64,000 nucleotides of DNA, taken from Coriobacteriaceae bacterium AM113-163. Its GTDB lineage: Bacteria; Actinomycetota; Coriobacteriia; Coriobacteriales; Coriobacteriaceae. Position numbers and translations under genes: made by a program. The notes beneath the pieces were generated by a model. The model had not been told where the DNA came from and made no database searches. It saw only the letters and a list, made by a program, of their open reading frames with translations. Location of the stretch: assembly GCA_027673765.1 (NCBI GenBank), contig JAQDWB010000001.1:62001-126000 (forward strand). Direction: 5' to 3'. Shown here piece by piece: positions 1-6,322 of the stretch (positions are counted from its first letter, which is position 1; every line of letters begins with the position of its first letter).

Positions 1-375
1 GAGACCAAGGATTCCAAGATCTTTCCGGGTTATGTCCTGGTTCGCATGGAGATGGATGACGATGCGTGGACGTGTGTTCGCAACACGCCCGGCGTCACCG
101 GTTTCCTAGGCGGCAACGGCAAGCCCGCTCCGCTTTCCCGCGACGAGTACAACAAGATGACTCGTCGTCCCGGTAAGGGCGATTTGCCCAAGCGCACCTC
201 GGTTGATATTCAGGTCGGCACGTCCGTCCGCGTCACCGATGGCCCGCTTACCGACTTTGATGGCAAGGTCTCCGAGGTTAACACCGAGGCTGGCAAGCTC
301 AAGGTCACGCTGATGATCTTTGGCCGCGAGACGCCGGTCGAGCTCGACTTTAACCAGGTCGCTGTCATCGCTTAA
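1..375 (+). CDS. nusG: Transcription termination/antitermination protein NusG (C-terminal part)
   Basis: This is the 3' part of nusG; the reading frame is open from base 1 and the true start lies outside the window. The visible 124 residues begin in the end of the NGN domain (KIFPGYVLVRMEMDD, then TPGVTGFLG). After a short linker comes a KOW domain with VGTSVRVTDGPLTDFDGKV. NusG binds the RNA polymerase clamp, modulates pausing and termination, and links polymerase to Rho or ribosomes. The next gene is rplK 120 bp downstream, the classical nusG-rplK-rplA arrangement. An internal ATG at 46 gives a shorter ORF but is not the start, because conserved NGN residues precede it. Confidence 0.96.
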   Translation, partial: ETKDSKIFPGYVLVRMEMDDDAWTCVRNTPGVTGFLGGNGKPAPLSRDEYNKMTRRPGKGDLPKRTSVDIQVGTSVRVTDGPLTDFDGKVSEVNTEAGKLKVTLMIFGRETPVELDFNQVAVIA

Positions 376-495
376 GTTTTCGTCCGTTCGCGCGAGCGTG
401 CTTCTTCTGTGACTGCTCATCTCAGGAGTGCTTCTAACACGTGCGTGCTTACGATATAGCAAGTACTTCACACTCGTGATTCGAAAGGAATGACC

Positions 496-924
496 ATGGC
501 TGAGAAGAAGGTTACCAACGTCATTAAGCTCCAGATTCCTGCTGGTGCAGCTAACCCCGCTCCTCCCGTCGGCCCCGCTCTGGGCGCTGCTGGCGTGAAC
601 ATCATGCAGTTCTGCCAGGCCTTTAACGCCGAGACGCAGGACAAGAAGGGCGACATCATCCCCGTTGAGATCTCTGTCTACGAGGATAAGTCCTTCTCCT
701 TCATCACCAAGACCCCGCCGGCGGCTCACCTCATCAAGAAGGAGCTGAACCTCAAGTCTGGTTCCGCTAAGCCCCAGGCCGACAAGGTTGGTCAGCTCTC
801 CCAGGAGCAGCTCACCAAGATCGCCGAGATCAAGATGCCGGACCTCAATGCCAACGACATTGACGCCGCCAAGAAGATCATCGCCGGTACCGCCCGTTCC
901 ATGGGCGTCACCATCGCTGAGTAG
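496..924 (+). CDS. rplK: 50S ribosomal protein L11
   Basis: 142 residues, the usual L11 length. The N-terminal domain carries the Pro-rich signature [17 protein letters not shown], and the C-terminal RNA-binding domain ends in [16 protein letters not shown]11 binds the GTPase-associated centre of 23S rRNA with L10/L7-L12 and is needed for RelA activation. An ATG at 490 is in frame, but AAAGGAA at 484-490 overlaps it and sits 5 nt before the ATG at 496, so 496 is chosen; the encoded MAEKKVTNV start also fits the family. It is followed by rplA after a 117 nt structured spacer. Confidence 0.97.
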   Translation: MAEKKVTNVIKLQIPAGAANPAPPVGPALGAAGVNIMQFCQAFNAETQDKKGDIIPVEISVYEDKSFSFITKTPPAAHLIKKELNLKSGSAKPQADKVGQLSQEQLTKIAEIKMPDLNANDIDAAKKIIAGTARSMGVTIAE

Positions 925-942
925 CGATTTCTTATGGTAACG

Positions 943-991
943 ACGGGTGCTCCGACCTGGGCGCCCGTTAAATGTGTGCAATAGGGCACAC
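943..991 (+). promoter_or_regulatory. Structured rplK-rplA spacer, candidate L1 autoregulatory region
   Basis: Two hairpins are visible in the spacer: ACGGGTGC (943-950) pairing with GCGCCCGT (961-968), and GTGTGC (974-979) pairing with GCACAC (986-991). A purine-rich stretch with GATGTGGGAGGG follows, before the rplA ribosome binding site. L1 is known to repress its own operon by binding a 23S-like mRNA site in other bacteria. That this spacer is such a site is inference from position and structure only. Confidence 0.35.
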
Positions 992-1041
992 GATACGATG
1001 TGGGAGGGCTCACGCCCGTTTAACCACAGGAGGTAATGCAC

Positions 1042-1749
1042 ATGGCTAAGCATGGTAAGAGCTATAACGCCGCTGCCGAGAAGATCGATCGCGCCACGCT
1101 CTACACCCCCCTTCAGGCTGCCAAGCTCATTAAGGAGCTCGACACCGCCAAGTTCGACGAGACCGTCGAGGCCCACTTCCGTCTGGGCATCGATACTCGT
1201 AAGGCTGACCAGAACATCCGTGGTTCCATCTCCCTGCCCCACGGCACCGGCAAGACCGTTCGTGTTGCCGTCTTCGCCGAGGGCGAGAAGGCCCGCGAGG
1301 CTGAGGCTGCCGGCGCCGACATCATCGGTTCCGACGAGCTTGTCGCCCAGATTCAGAAGGGCGAGATCAACTTCGACGCCGCTATCGCTACGCCGAACAT
1401 GATGGCCAAGGTTGGCCGCATCGGTAAGATCCTTGGTCCCCGTGGCCTCATGCCGAACCCCAAGCTCGGCACCGTGACCATGGACGTCGCCAAGATGGTC
1501 TCCGAGCTCAAGGCTGGCCGCGTTGAGTACCGCGCCGACCGCTACGGCATCTGCCACGTGCCCCTGGGCAAGAAGTCCTTCTCTGAGCAGCAGCTCGTCG
1601 AGAACTACGCTGCCCTGTACACCGAGATCCTGCGCGTCAAGCCCTCTTCTGCTAAGGGCAAGTACGTCAAGTCCATCTCCGTGTCTTCCACCATGGGCCC
1701 TGGCGTCAAGGTCGATCCCGCTATCCAGCGCGACTTCCTGGCTGAGTAA
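1042..1749 (+). CDS. rplA: 50S ribosomal protein L1
   Basis: 235 residues, normal for L1. Family landmarks include [14 protein letters not shown] near the N-terminus, SLPHGTGK, the interdomain [17 protein letters not shown] segment (here [18 protein letters not shown]), and [12 protein letters not shown] at the C-terminus. L1 forms the mobile stalk that helps release deacylated tRNA from the E site and acts as a translational repressor of its operon. The AGGAGG at 1028-1033 lies 8 nt before the ATG at 1042 and would overlap the spacing needed by the in-frame ATG at 1036, so 1042 is preferred. A rho-independent terminator follows. Confidence 0.97.
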   Translation: MAKHGKSYNAAAEKIDRATLYTPLQAAKLIKELDTAKFDETVEAHFRLGIDTRKADQNIRGSISLPHGTGKTVRVAVFAEGEKAREAEAAGADIIGSDELVAQIQKGEINFDAAIATPNMMAKVGRIGKILGPRGLMPNPKLGTVTMDVAKMVSELKAGRVEYRADRYGICHVPLGKKSFSEQQLVENYAALYTEILRVKPSSAKGKYVKSISVSSTMGPGVKVDPAIQRDFLAE

Positions 1750-1784
1750 CTAACAGTTACTGCCTGAGCAAAGCAAGCATTGCT

Positions 1785-1830
1785 AAAGAGACCCGGTTCT
1801 GCCTCGTTGCAGGACCGGGTCTCTTGCTTT
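1785..1830 (+). terminator. Rho-independent terminator of the rplKA unit
   Basis: AAGAGACCCGGTTCT (1786-1800) pairs with AGGACCGGGTCTCTT (1811-1825) and is followed by GCTTTT. It closes the nusG-rplK-rplA transcription unit and separates it from rplJL, which in many bacteria follow directly. Confidence 0.85.
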
Positions 1831-1840
1831 TGAGTCAACG

Positions 1841-1880
1841 AAACCACCACGAAGGGGACAGGCACCCTTGTGGTGGTTTT
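1841..1880. repeat. GGGACAGG-loop hairpin element (copy 1)
   Basis: AAACCACCAC at 1841 pairs with GTGGTGGTTT ending at 1879. The loop contains GAAGGGGACAGGCACCC. It is one of about ten elements in the window with the same loop and varying complementary arms, placed after the rplA terminator. T-runs on both strands would allow it to act as a bidirectional terminator. Confidence 0.75.
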
Positions 1881-1936
1881 ACTTGTGTTGTACTTTAGCG
1901 CGATGTAGTACTACCCGAGGCCGAAGGGAGCCCAAC

Positions 1937-1996
1937 ATGTTTAAGAACACGCAACAGCTCCTAGGCCTAGCGCTACTAGATTGGATAGCGCGCTAG
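1937..1996 (+). CDS. leuL: leu operon leader peptide (attenuator)
   Basis: A 19-residue ORF, MFKNTQQLLGLALLDWIAR, starts at ATG 1937 behind an AAGGGAG ribosome binding site (1924-1930). It has five leucines, four of them encoded by CTA, a rare codon in this GC-rich genome, and one by CTC. That is the classic design of a leucine attenuator, where ribosome stalling at Leu codons selects between RNA structures. CCTAGCG/CGCTAGG pairing inside the ORF could form the pause hairpin. A terminator-like hairpin follows at 2026-2083, ahead of the leuA remnant. The product would have no function apart from its translation. The gene symbol follows the E. coli convention. Confidence 0.75.
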   Translation: MFKNTQQLLGLALLDWIAR

Positions 1997-2025
1997 GGTT
2001 GTAATCTCGCTATAACGATTTGTTG

Positions 2026-2083
2026 TACCCGGGTGCGCTATCGTCTGCCGCTTTCAGGCGTGATGAGCGACACGGGTATTTTT
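2026..2083 (+). terminator. Attenuator terminator ahead of leuA
   Basis: TACCCG at 2026-2031 and following bases pair with GCGACACGGGTA (2067-2078), with a GC-rich internal region and TTTTT at 2079-2083. It sits 30 nt after the leucine leader peptide stop, where the terminator hairpin of an amino-acid attenuator is expected. Pairing is imperfect in the middle of the stem. Confidence 0.6.
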
Positions 2084-2149
2084 CTATCTCTAGGCCTTCT
2101 CTCTCTCCTGAAAGCCATCTGTCATAAAACGGTCAATCAGGAGGAACAT

Positions 2150-2720
2150 ATAAGCCGCAAAATCACAATCTTTGACGCCACCCTGTGCGACGGTGAGCAG
2201 TCGCCGGGCGCCAGCATGAATACCGAGGAAAAGCTCTTCATCGCCCGCCAGCTGGTGCGCATGAACGTGGACGTTATCGAGGCGGGCTTTCCCATCTCGA
2301 GTCCTGGTGACTTTCGCTCCGTACAGGAGATTGGCAAGATTGCGGGCGACCGATGCACGGTATGCGGCCTGACGCGCGCTGTCGACAGGGATATCGAAGT
2401 GGCTGCAGAGGCGCTCAAAACGGCCCAGAGGCCCCGTATCCATACAGGGCTGGGTGTGAGCACCAGTCACCTGCGCGACAAGCTCCATATGACTGAGGAA
2501 AGGGCAATTGAGTGAGCGATCCATGCCGTCAAACATGCTCGCAAGTTCGTTGACGATGTTGAGTTTTATGCCGAGGATGCCGGCCGCTCCGATCAGGAGT
2601 TTCTGGTGCGCATTATCGAGGCGGCCGTAAAGGCCGGTGCCACGGTCGTGAACATCCCCGATACGATGGGCCACAACATGCCGTGGGACTTTGGCGTCCG
2701 CATCCGTGACCTGCGCGGGC
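2150..2720 (+). pseudogene. leuA: 2-isopropylmalate synthase remnant (broken leuA)
   Basis: The frame beginning [20 protein letters not shown] is the N-terminal TIM-barrel of LeuA, the first committed step of leucine synthesis. Four lesions are visible. The start codon expected 5 nt after AGGAGG (2139-2144) is ATA (2150-2152) instead of ATG. The conserved catalytic motif LRDGEQ reads LCDGEQ. An in-frame TGA at 2513-2515 interrupts the barrel after EERAIE, and homology resumes immediately ([27 protein letters not shown]). Finally, the gene breaks off near IRDLRG at about 2715, where it is joined to leuB sequence in another frame. The C-terminal regulatory domain is missing. Confidence 0.9.
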
Positions 2721-3356
2721 GCTGCGGGTGCGGCCGGTCAGCGTGCGGTCGACGTGATGGAGTATCGCGAGTACGAGATTGAGCGCATTGCGCGCCAGGC
2801 ATTTGAGGCGGCGCGCAAACGTCGCGGCAAGGTGACGAGCGTCGATAAGCGCAACGTGCTGGAGACGAGCCGCATGTGGCGCGAGATCGTGCATCGCGTG
2901 CAAGACGAGGAGTACTCCGACGTGGAGCTTGAGGACCTGCTCGTCGACAACGCCGCCATGCAGCTCATCAGTCGACCGGCAGACTTTGACGTCGTGGTGA
3001 CGGAGAACATGTTCGGCGACATCCTGTCCGATGAGGCGGCTCAGATTACCGGATCGCTCGGTATGCTTGCCTCTGCCTCGCTGGATGATGGCGTATCGCT
3101 GTTTGGGCCGAGCGCTGGCAGCGCTCCTGACATCGCGGGGCTCGGCGTGGCCAATCCGCTGGCTCAAATCTTGTTGGTGGCGATGCTGCTGACCTACGCG
3201 CTCGACATGGGCGAGCAAGCCGCGTGGATCGAGAGCGCCGTGGCGCGCGTGCTCGACGAGGGCTGGCGCACCCGTGACATCGCCGATGTCAACACCCCGG
3301 CAGATAAGATCCTCGGCACCACGACGATGGGCGACAAGGTCGTCGCCGCGCTGTAG
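2721..3356 (+). pseudogene. leuB: 3-isopropylmalate dehydrogenase fragment ('leuB)
   Basis: The C-terminal half of LeuB is readable: [72 protein letters not shown]. These include the substrate and Mg-binding regions of the isocitrate/isopropylmalate dehydrogenase family. About 130 N-terminal residues are missing. The fragment is fused out of frame to leuA near 2720, so one deletion appears to have removed the end of leuA, probably leuC and leuD, and the start of leuB. An ORF can be opened from TTG 2691, but its first residues come from leuA DNA read in the wrong frame. The stop is at 3354-3356. Confidence 0.88.
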
Positions 3357-3381
3357 GCGATGCCGATTCAAGCTGTCAAAT

Positions 3382-3518
3382 ATCTCAATCTGTAACATCT
3401 AAGGGGCAAAATCGTTCCTACCTGTTACAGATTGAGATTTTCGGCTGAGCATCCGTGGTCTGTCTCGATCTGTAACAGCTAACCGATTATTTGGGCCCTA
3501 CCTGTTACAGATTGAGAC
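3382..3518. repeat. Two tandem palindromic elements
   Basis: Copy 1 (3382-3438) has arms ATCTCAATCTGTAACA and TGTTACAGATTGAGAT. Copy 2 (3462-3518) has arms GTCTCGATCTGTAACAG and CTGTTACAGATTGAGAC. Each has a central segment of about 25 nt, and both centres end in CCTAC before the right arm. They occupy the gap between the leuB fragment and the convergent DUF4179 gene. Only two units are present and each is self-complementary. Confidence 0.8.
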
Positions 3519-3527
3519 AAACCGTTG

Positions 3528-3590
3528 GGACAGGTCGGACGAGTCAGCAAAACCACCACAAAGGTTCCGGTCCCCTTCGTGGTGGTTTTT
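3528..3590. repeat. GGGACAGG-family hairpin with 60-bp extended repeat (copy 2)
   Basis: AAAACCACCAC pairs with GTGGTGGTTTTT around a GGTTCCGGTCCCCTTC loop. The 20 bp before it (GGACAGGTCGGACGAGTCAG) are also present at 5544, so about 60 bp here and at 5544-5603 form a direct repeat with only a few differences. The two copies bracket the sigma/anti-sigma pair. The remaining bases up to 3707 hold no gene that I can see. Confidence 0.75.
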
Positions 3591-3707
3591 AGCGCAACGA
3601 GGTGTTCCCAGCCGACCATACGGGCGGCCTTGCGCTCACGCTGCTCGATGACAGCGCATCTTTAGACGCGAAGTGCGGAACCGGGTGCATATACGAGCCG
3701 CGTAGCG

Positions 3708-4838
3708 TTACGAATTCATGGGAATGACCGTATCGCCAATTTGTACGCTTGCAATCTTGTCTGTGTCACAAACTTGCGAGAACGGCCAGGTCTTGTGGAC
3801 ATCAGTGGTGCCGTTATCCAGTTTATTTGCGAAATAGCCGCTGTGGCTGGTTGCGTCCTCAACATGGCCGTCTTTGAACGTCACGATGAGGGGTATGTTG
3901 CCAACGGCATCCATAGACTCCTCCATGTTTTGAGACATCTTGCCGCTGTTGTTGTCGTGTTCGATGGAACGATCTATGTTGTAGCGGACTGAAACGCCAA
4001 CGCAGGATACGGTGGCCTCTTGAATCGTCGCCTTGGTGCCGTTAAAGTTGACCGATTTGGGCGCGGGAATCGTAACGGATGTATCTTCGTAATTCAGCTG
4101 GAACTTAAGATCCCATGGGCCCGTAAGTATTTTCTTATACTCGGGAAGCTCTTTGCCAGCACGTGGCACAACGAGAGAGTTGATATGCGTGCGGACGGTC
4201 CTGCCCATAAGGCCGGGTGATTCAACGCTGAACTGTGCAAAGTATTGAATGCTGGAGTCATTGGGGTTCTTGTCAATGAGCCATGATTGGCCTTGGCCGC
4301 CATGCTCGCCATCAACGTATACGTTTCCATCGACACTTCCGGCGATAGTTCCGTTCTCGCCCGGCTCGGAAAGCTTTTTCAGGGCAGCGGGATCGTCGAA
4401 CGTAAGCGTATAGGCGATGGTAACCATATCCTTGTCGCCCATGATGGCGTCGGCGGTCACGGTGACTCCGTTGTTGGAGCAGCTAGCACCGACGGGCCGG
4501 CCAATACGGTCGATGATCTCGGTTTGAGAAGCAGGTCCGTCAAAGATGTCGGAAAGCATGTCAGAAGGAAGCGGCAGGACGCCTGTTGCCATAGCCGTGC
4601 CAGCGCCTCCAATGACGATAGCGAGGACTGCCGTTACAGCGGCAATGCGAGCGACTGTTCTTACGGGATGGCGGGCGATGCGCGGCTTGCGTCGCGTGCC
4701 ATTAAAGTTGCTTTGAGCGGTCGCCGCATCGCTCGAGGCGACGGACTGAGCAATCGAGTTTGCCATGTGCTGCTTCGCATTATCGGTAAACGAAATGTGC
4801 TCCAGGGCGTGGCGATAGTCATTCGAATTCGTAGTCAT
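3708..4838 (-). CDS. DUF4179-type membrane anti-sigma factor candidate
   Basis: 376 residues. The N-terminal 60 residues are hydrophilic and resemble the cytosolic sigma-binding region of DUF4179 proteins (HALEHISFTDNAKQHMANSIA). A single membrane segment follows at about residues 62-85 (VARIAAVTAVLAIVIGGAGTA), then an extracytoplasmic domain of about 290 residues. The start ATG at 4838 has AAGGAGACC upstream and overlaps the 3' end of the sigma gene by 20 nt, typical of translationally coupled sigma/anti-sigma pairs. By analogy it should hold the ECF sigma at the membrane until an envelope signal arrives. The signal is not evident from sequence. A paralogue lies at 36762-37838. Confidence 0.75.
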   Translation of the reverse strand: MTTNSNDYRHALEHISFTDNAKQHMANSIAQSVASSDAATAQSNFNGTRRKPRIARHPVRTVARIAAVTAVLAIVIGGAGTAMATGVLPLPSDMLSDIFDGPASQTEIIDRIGRPVGASCSNNGVTVTADAIMGDKDMVTIAYTLTFDDPAALKKLSEPGENGTIAGSVDGNVYVDGEHGGQGQSWLIDKNPNDSSIQYFAQFSVESPGLMGRTVRTHINSLVVPRAGKELPEYKKILTGPWDLKFQLNYEDTSVTIPAPKSVNFNGTKATIQEATVSCVGVSVRYNIDRSIEHDNNSGKMSQNMEESMDAVGNIPLIVTFKDGHVEDATSHSGYFANKLDNGTTDVHKTWPFSQVCDTDKIASVQIGDTVIPMNS

Positions 4839-5379
4839 TGTGGTCTCCTTTCAAGGAAAGCCGAAGTGACGCACGTCCGCGGCTAAGGTGCTGGGCGGTT
4901 GCAGCTGGCGTCGCGTGAACGGCGTCTGCGATTTCCCTGATGCTCATGCCTGCGTAGTAGTGCAAAAAGATGGCGATGCGCTGTGCTTGAGGCAGGGCCG
5001 TGACAGCGGAAAGAATGGCGCAGTCGCGTTGCGCGAATTCTTGCTCGGTATGTGTTACGGGTGCGCAGAAATCGGGGAGCGAATCGAGGTCGACAACCGG
5101 GTGATTCGCGTGCGTACGGCCGATATCGCGACATGCGTTCAGTGCGACTCGGATCACCCAAGCACGTTCGTGTTCGAGCGAGTCGAACGGTTGAGTGCGT
5201 TGGAGAATCTTGATCAGCGTGTCCTGGCAGATGTCTTGAGCGTCGTCAGCGGATCCAAGGGCCGAATAGCACAATCGAAGGATGAGGTCGGAATACGTGT
5301 CGACCAAGCGCTTTGCTTCCCGCTCGATCTGATCGGCATCGCATCGGAGCGTGCTATTGCGGTTACGGCGTGCAGGCAT
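4819..5379 (-). CDS. ECF-type RNA polymerase sigma factor
   Basis: 186 residues with region 2 (LVDTYSDLILRLCYSALGSADDAQDICQDTLIKIL) and region 4 (LPQAQRIAIFLHYYAGMSIREIADAVHATPAATAQHLSRGRASL), lacking regions 1 and 3 as in ECF sigmas. The start MPARRNRN at 5379 is preceded by GGAGGTGACAC; a longer ORF upstream has no such site. It directs polymerase to a small regulon, usually including its own promoter. The DUF4179 gene overlaps its end, so the pair forms one operon read leftward. Confidence 0.9.
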   Translation of the reverse strand: MPARRNRNSTLRCDADQIEREAKRLVDTYSDLILRLCYSALGSADDAQDICQDTLIKILQRTQPFDSLEHERAWVIRVALNACRDIGRTHANHPVVDLDSLPDFCAPVTHTEQEFAQRDCAILSAVTALPQAQRIAIFLHYYAGMSIREIADAVHATPAATAQHLSRGRASLRLSLKGDHNDYEFE

Positions 5380-5470
5380 AGTGTCACCTCCAATTGGTCG
5401 TGGTGGATATAGGGAAGGCGTCTCGCGAGGTCCCTCTACATACAACACGGTCGAGACTGCATAAGTTGAC

Positions 5471-5500
5471 AAAAAAAGACGGCACGTGAGCGCCGTCCTT
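5471..5500 (-). terminator. Terminator of the BMP/metallophosphoesterase operon
   Basis: On the minus strand GACGGC, an 8-nt loop and GCCGTC are followed by TTTTTTT (reading from 5497 down to 5471). It lies downstream of the leftward genes ending at 5612 and upstream of the sigma gene, so it would separate these two leftward units. Confidence 0.75.
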
Positions 5501-5543
5501 ACAAAACAATGAGTGTTCTCGTTAATTACACAAGCACCGTGAT

Positions 5544-5603
5544 GGACAGGTCGGACGAGTCAGCAAAACCACCATAAAGGTGCCTATCCCCTTCGTGGTG
5601 GTT
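5544..5603. repeat. GGGACAGG-family hairpin with 60-bp extended repeat (copy 3)
   Basis: This is the second copy of the extended repeat found at 3528: GGACAGGTCGGACGAGTCAG, then AAAACCACCA and its complement TGGTGGTT around GTGCCTATCCCCTTCG. It ends 8 bp from the stop codon of the leftward metallophosphoesterase gene. Confidence 0.75.
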
Positions 5604-5611
5604 GTTGGCAG

Positions 5612-6322
5612 TTACCAGGGTGTTCTGGCGGTTGAGGACTCGATGGCCTCGTGGCGCTTGAGCTCGCGGCGCATGGTTTGCGAATTGAGCCAGGCTGCCT
5701 GCCAGCCACGGATGGGGTAGCGCGCTTCATCCAGCTCAAACTGCGTATAGCCGCACGCGTTGATGATTGTTGTCCCGCATGCATGCTGGCGCTCACGCTG
5801 AAAGTCGCGACCATAGCATTGGTGCACATGCCCGTGCACCATGTAGTCGGCCCCCCAGGACTCAAGCGCTGTGTTAAAGCACTCAAACCCTCGATGCGGC
5901 AGATCGTCCAGATCACCCATACCGGCGGCGGGTGCATGGGTAAGCAGAATGTCGCACCCGCCGACCATCCTAACCTTACGCGACAGCTTACGCATGCGCT
6001 TGGACATCTCGCGTTCGGTGTACATGTTGGCGCCGTCGCGATAACGCATGGACCCGCCAAGGCCCGCAATGCGAATCCCCCGGTACGTGTACACGCTGTC
6101 TTCCACGCAGATACATCCGCCCGGTGCATGACGTGCGTAGCGGTCGTCGTGGTTGCCGCGAACGTAGATGAGCGGTTTGTTGATGACGGTGACCAAAAAC
6201 TCAAGATAGTCCGGGTCCAGATCGCCGGCAGACAGAATCAGGTCGACACCCTCAAAGCGCTCCTTGCGAAAGCACTCCCATAGGCATCGCTCTTCGGTAT
6301 CGGCTATGGCAAGGATCTTCAT
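5612..6322 (-). CDS. Calcineurin-like metallophosphoesterase
   Basis: 236 residues with the metallophosphoesterase motifs: D-x-E variant IADTEERC at residues 6-13, GDLD (33-36), GNHDD (56-60), the THAP motif (LLTHAPAAG, about 124-132) and GHVH (about 155-158). These coordinate two metals in phosphodiesterases and phosphatases of this superfamily. The first motif has Asp-Thr-Glu where Asp-x-His is usual, which could change metal preference. The start ATG overlaps the stop of the upstream BMP-like gene as ATGA, so the two are co-translated. The substrate cannot be named. Confidence 0.85.
   Translation of the reverse strand: MKILAIADTEERCLWECFRKERFEGVDLILSAGDLDPDYLEFLVTVINKPLIYVRGNHDDRYARHAPGGCICVEDSVYTYRGIRIAGLGGSMRYRDGANMYTEREMSKRMRKLSRKVRMVGGCDILLTHAPAAGMGDLDDLPHRGFECFNTALESWGADYMVHGHVHQCYGRDFQRERQHACGTTIINACGYTQFELDEARYPIRGWQAAWLNSQTMRRELKRHEAIESSTARTPW

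Noticed and set aside
2513..2515. TGA in leuA as selenocysteine or recoded Trp
   Set aside because: The gene also lacks its start codon and a catalytic residue and is joined out of frame to leuB; no SECIS-like structure is needed to explain a dead gene.
3382..3518. CRISPR array
   Set aside because: Only two units, each internally palindromic with long arms, no cas genes and no regular spacers.
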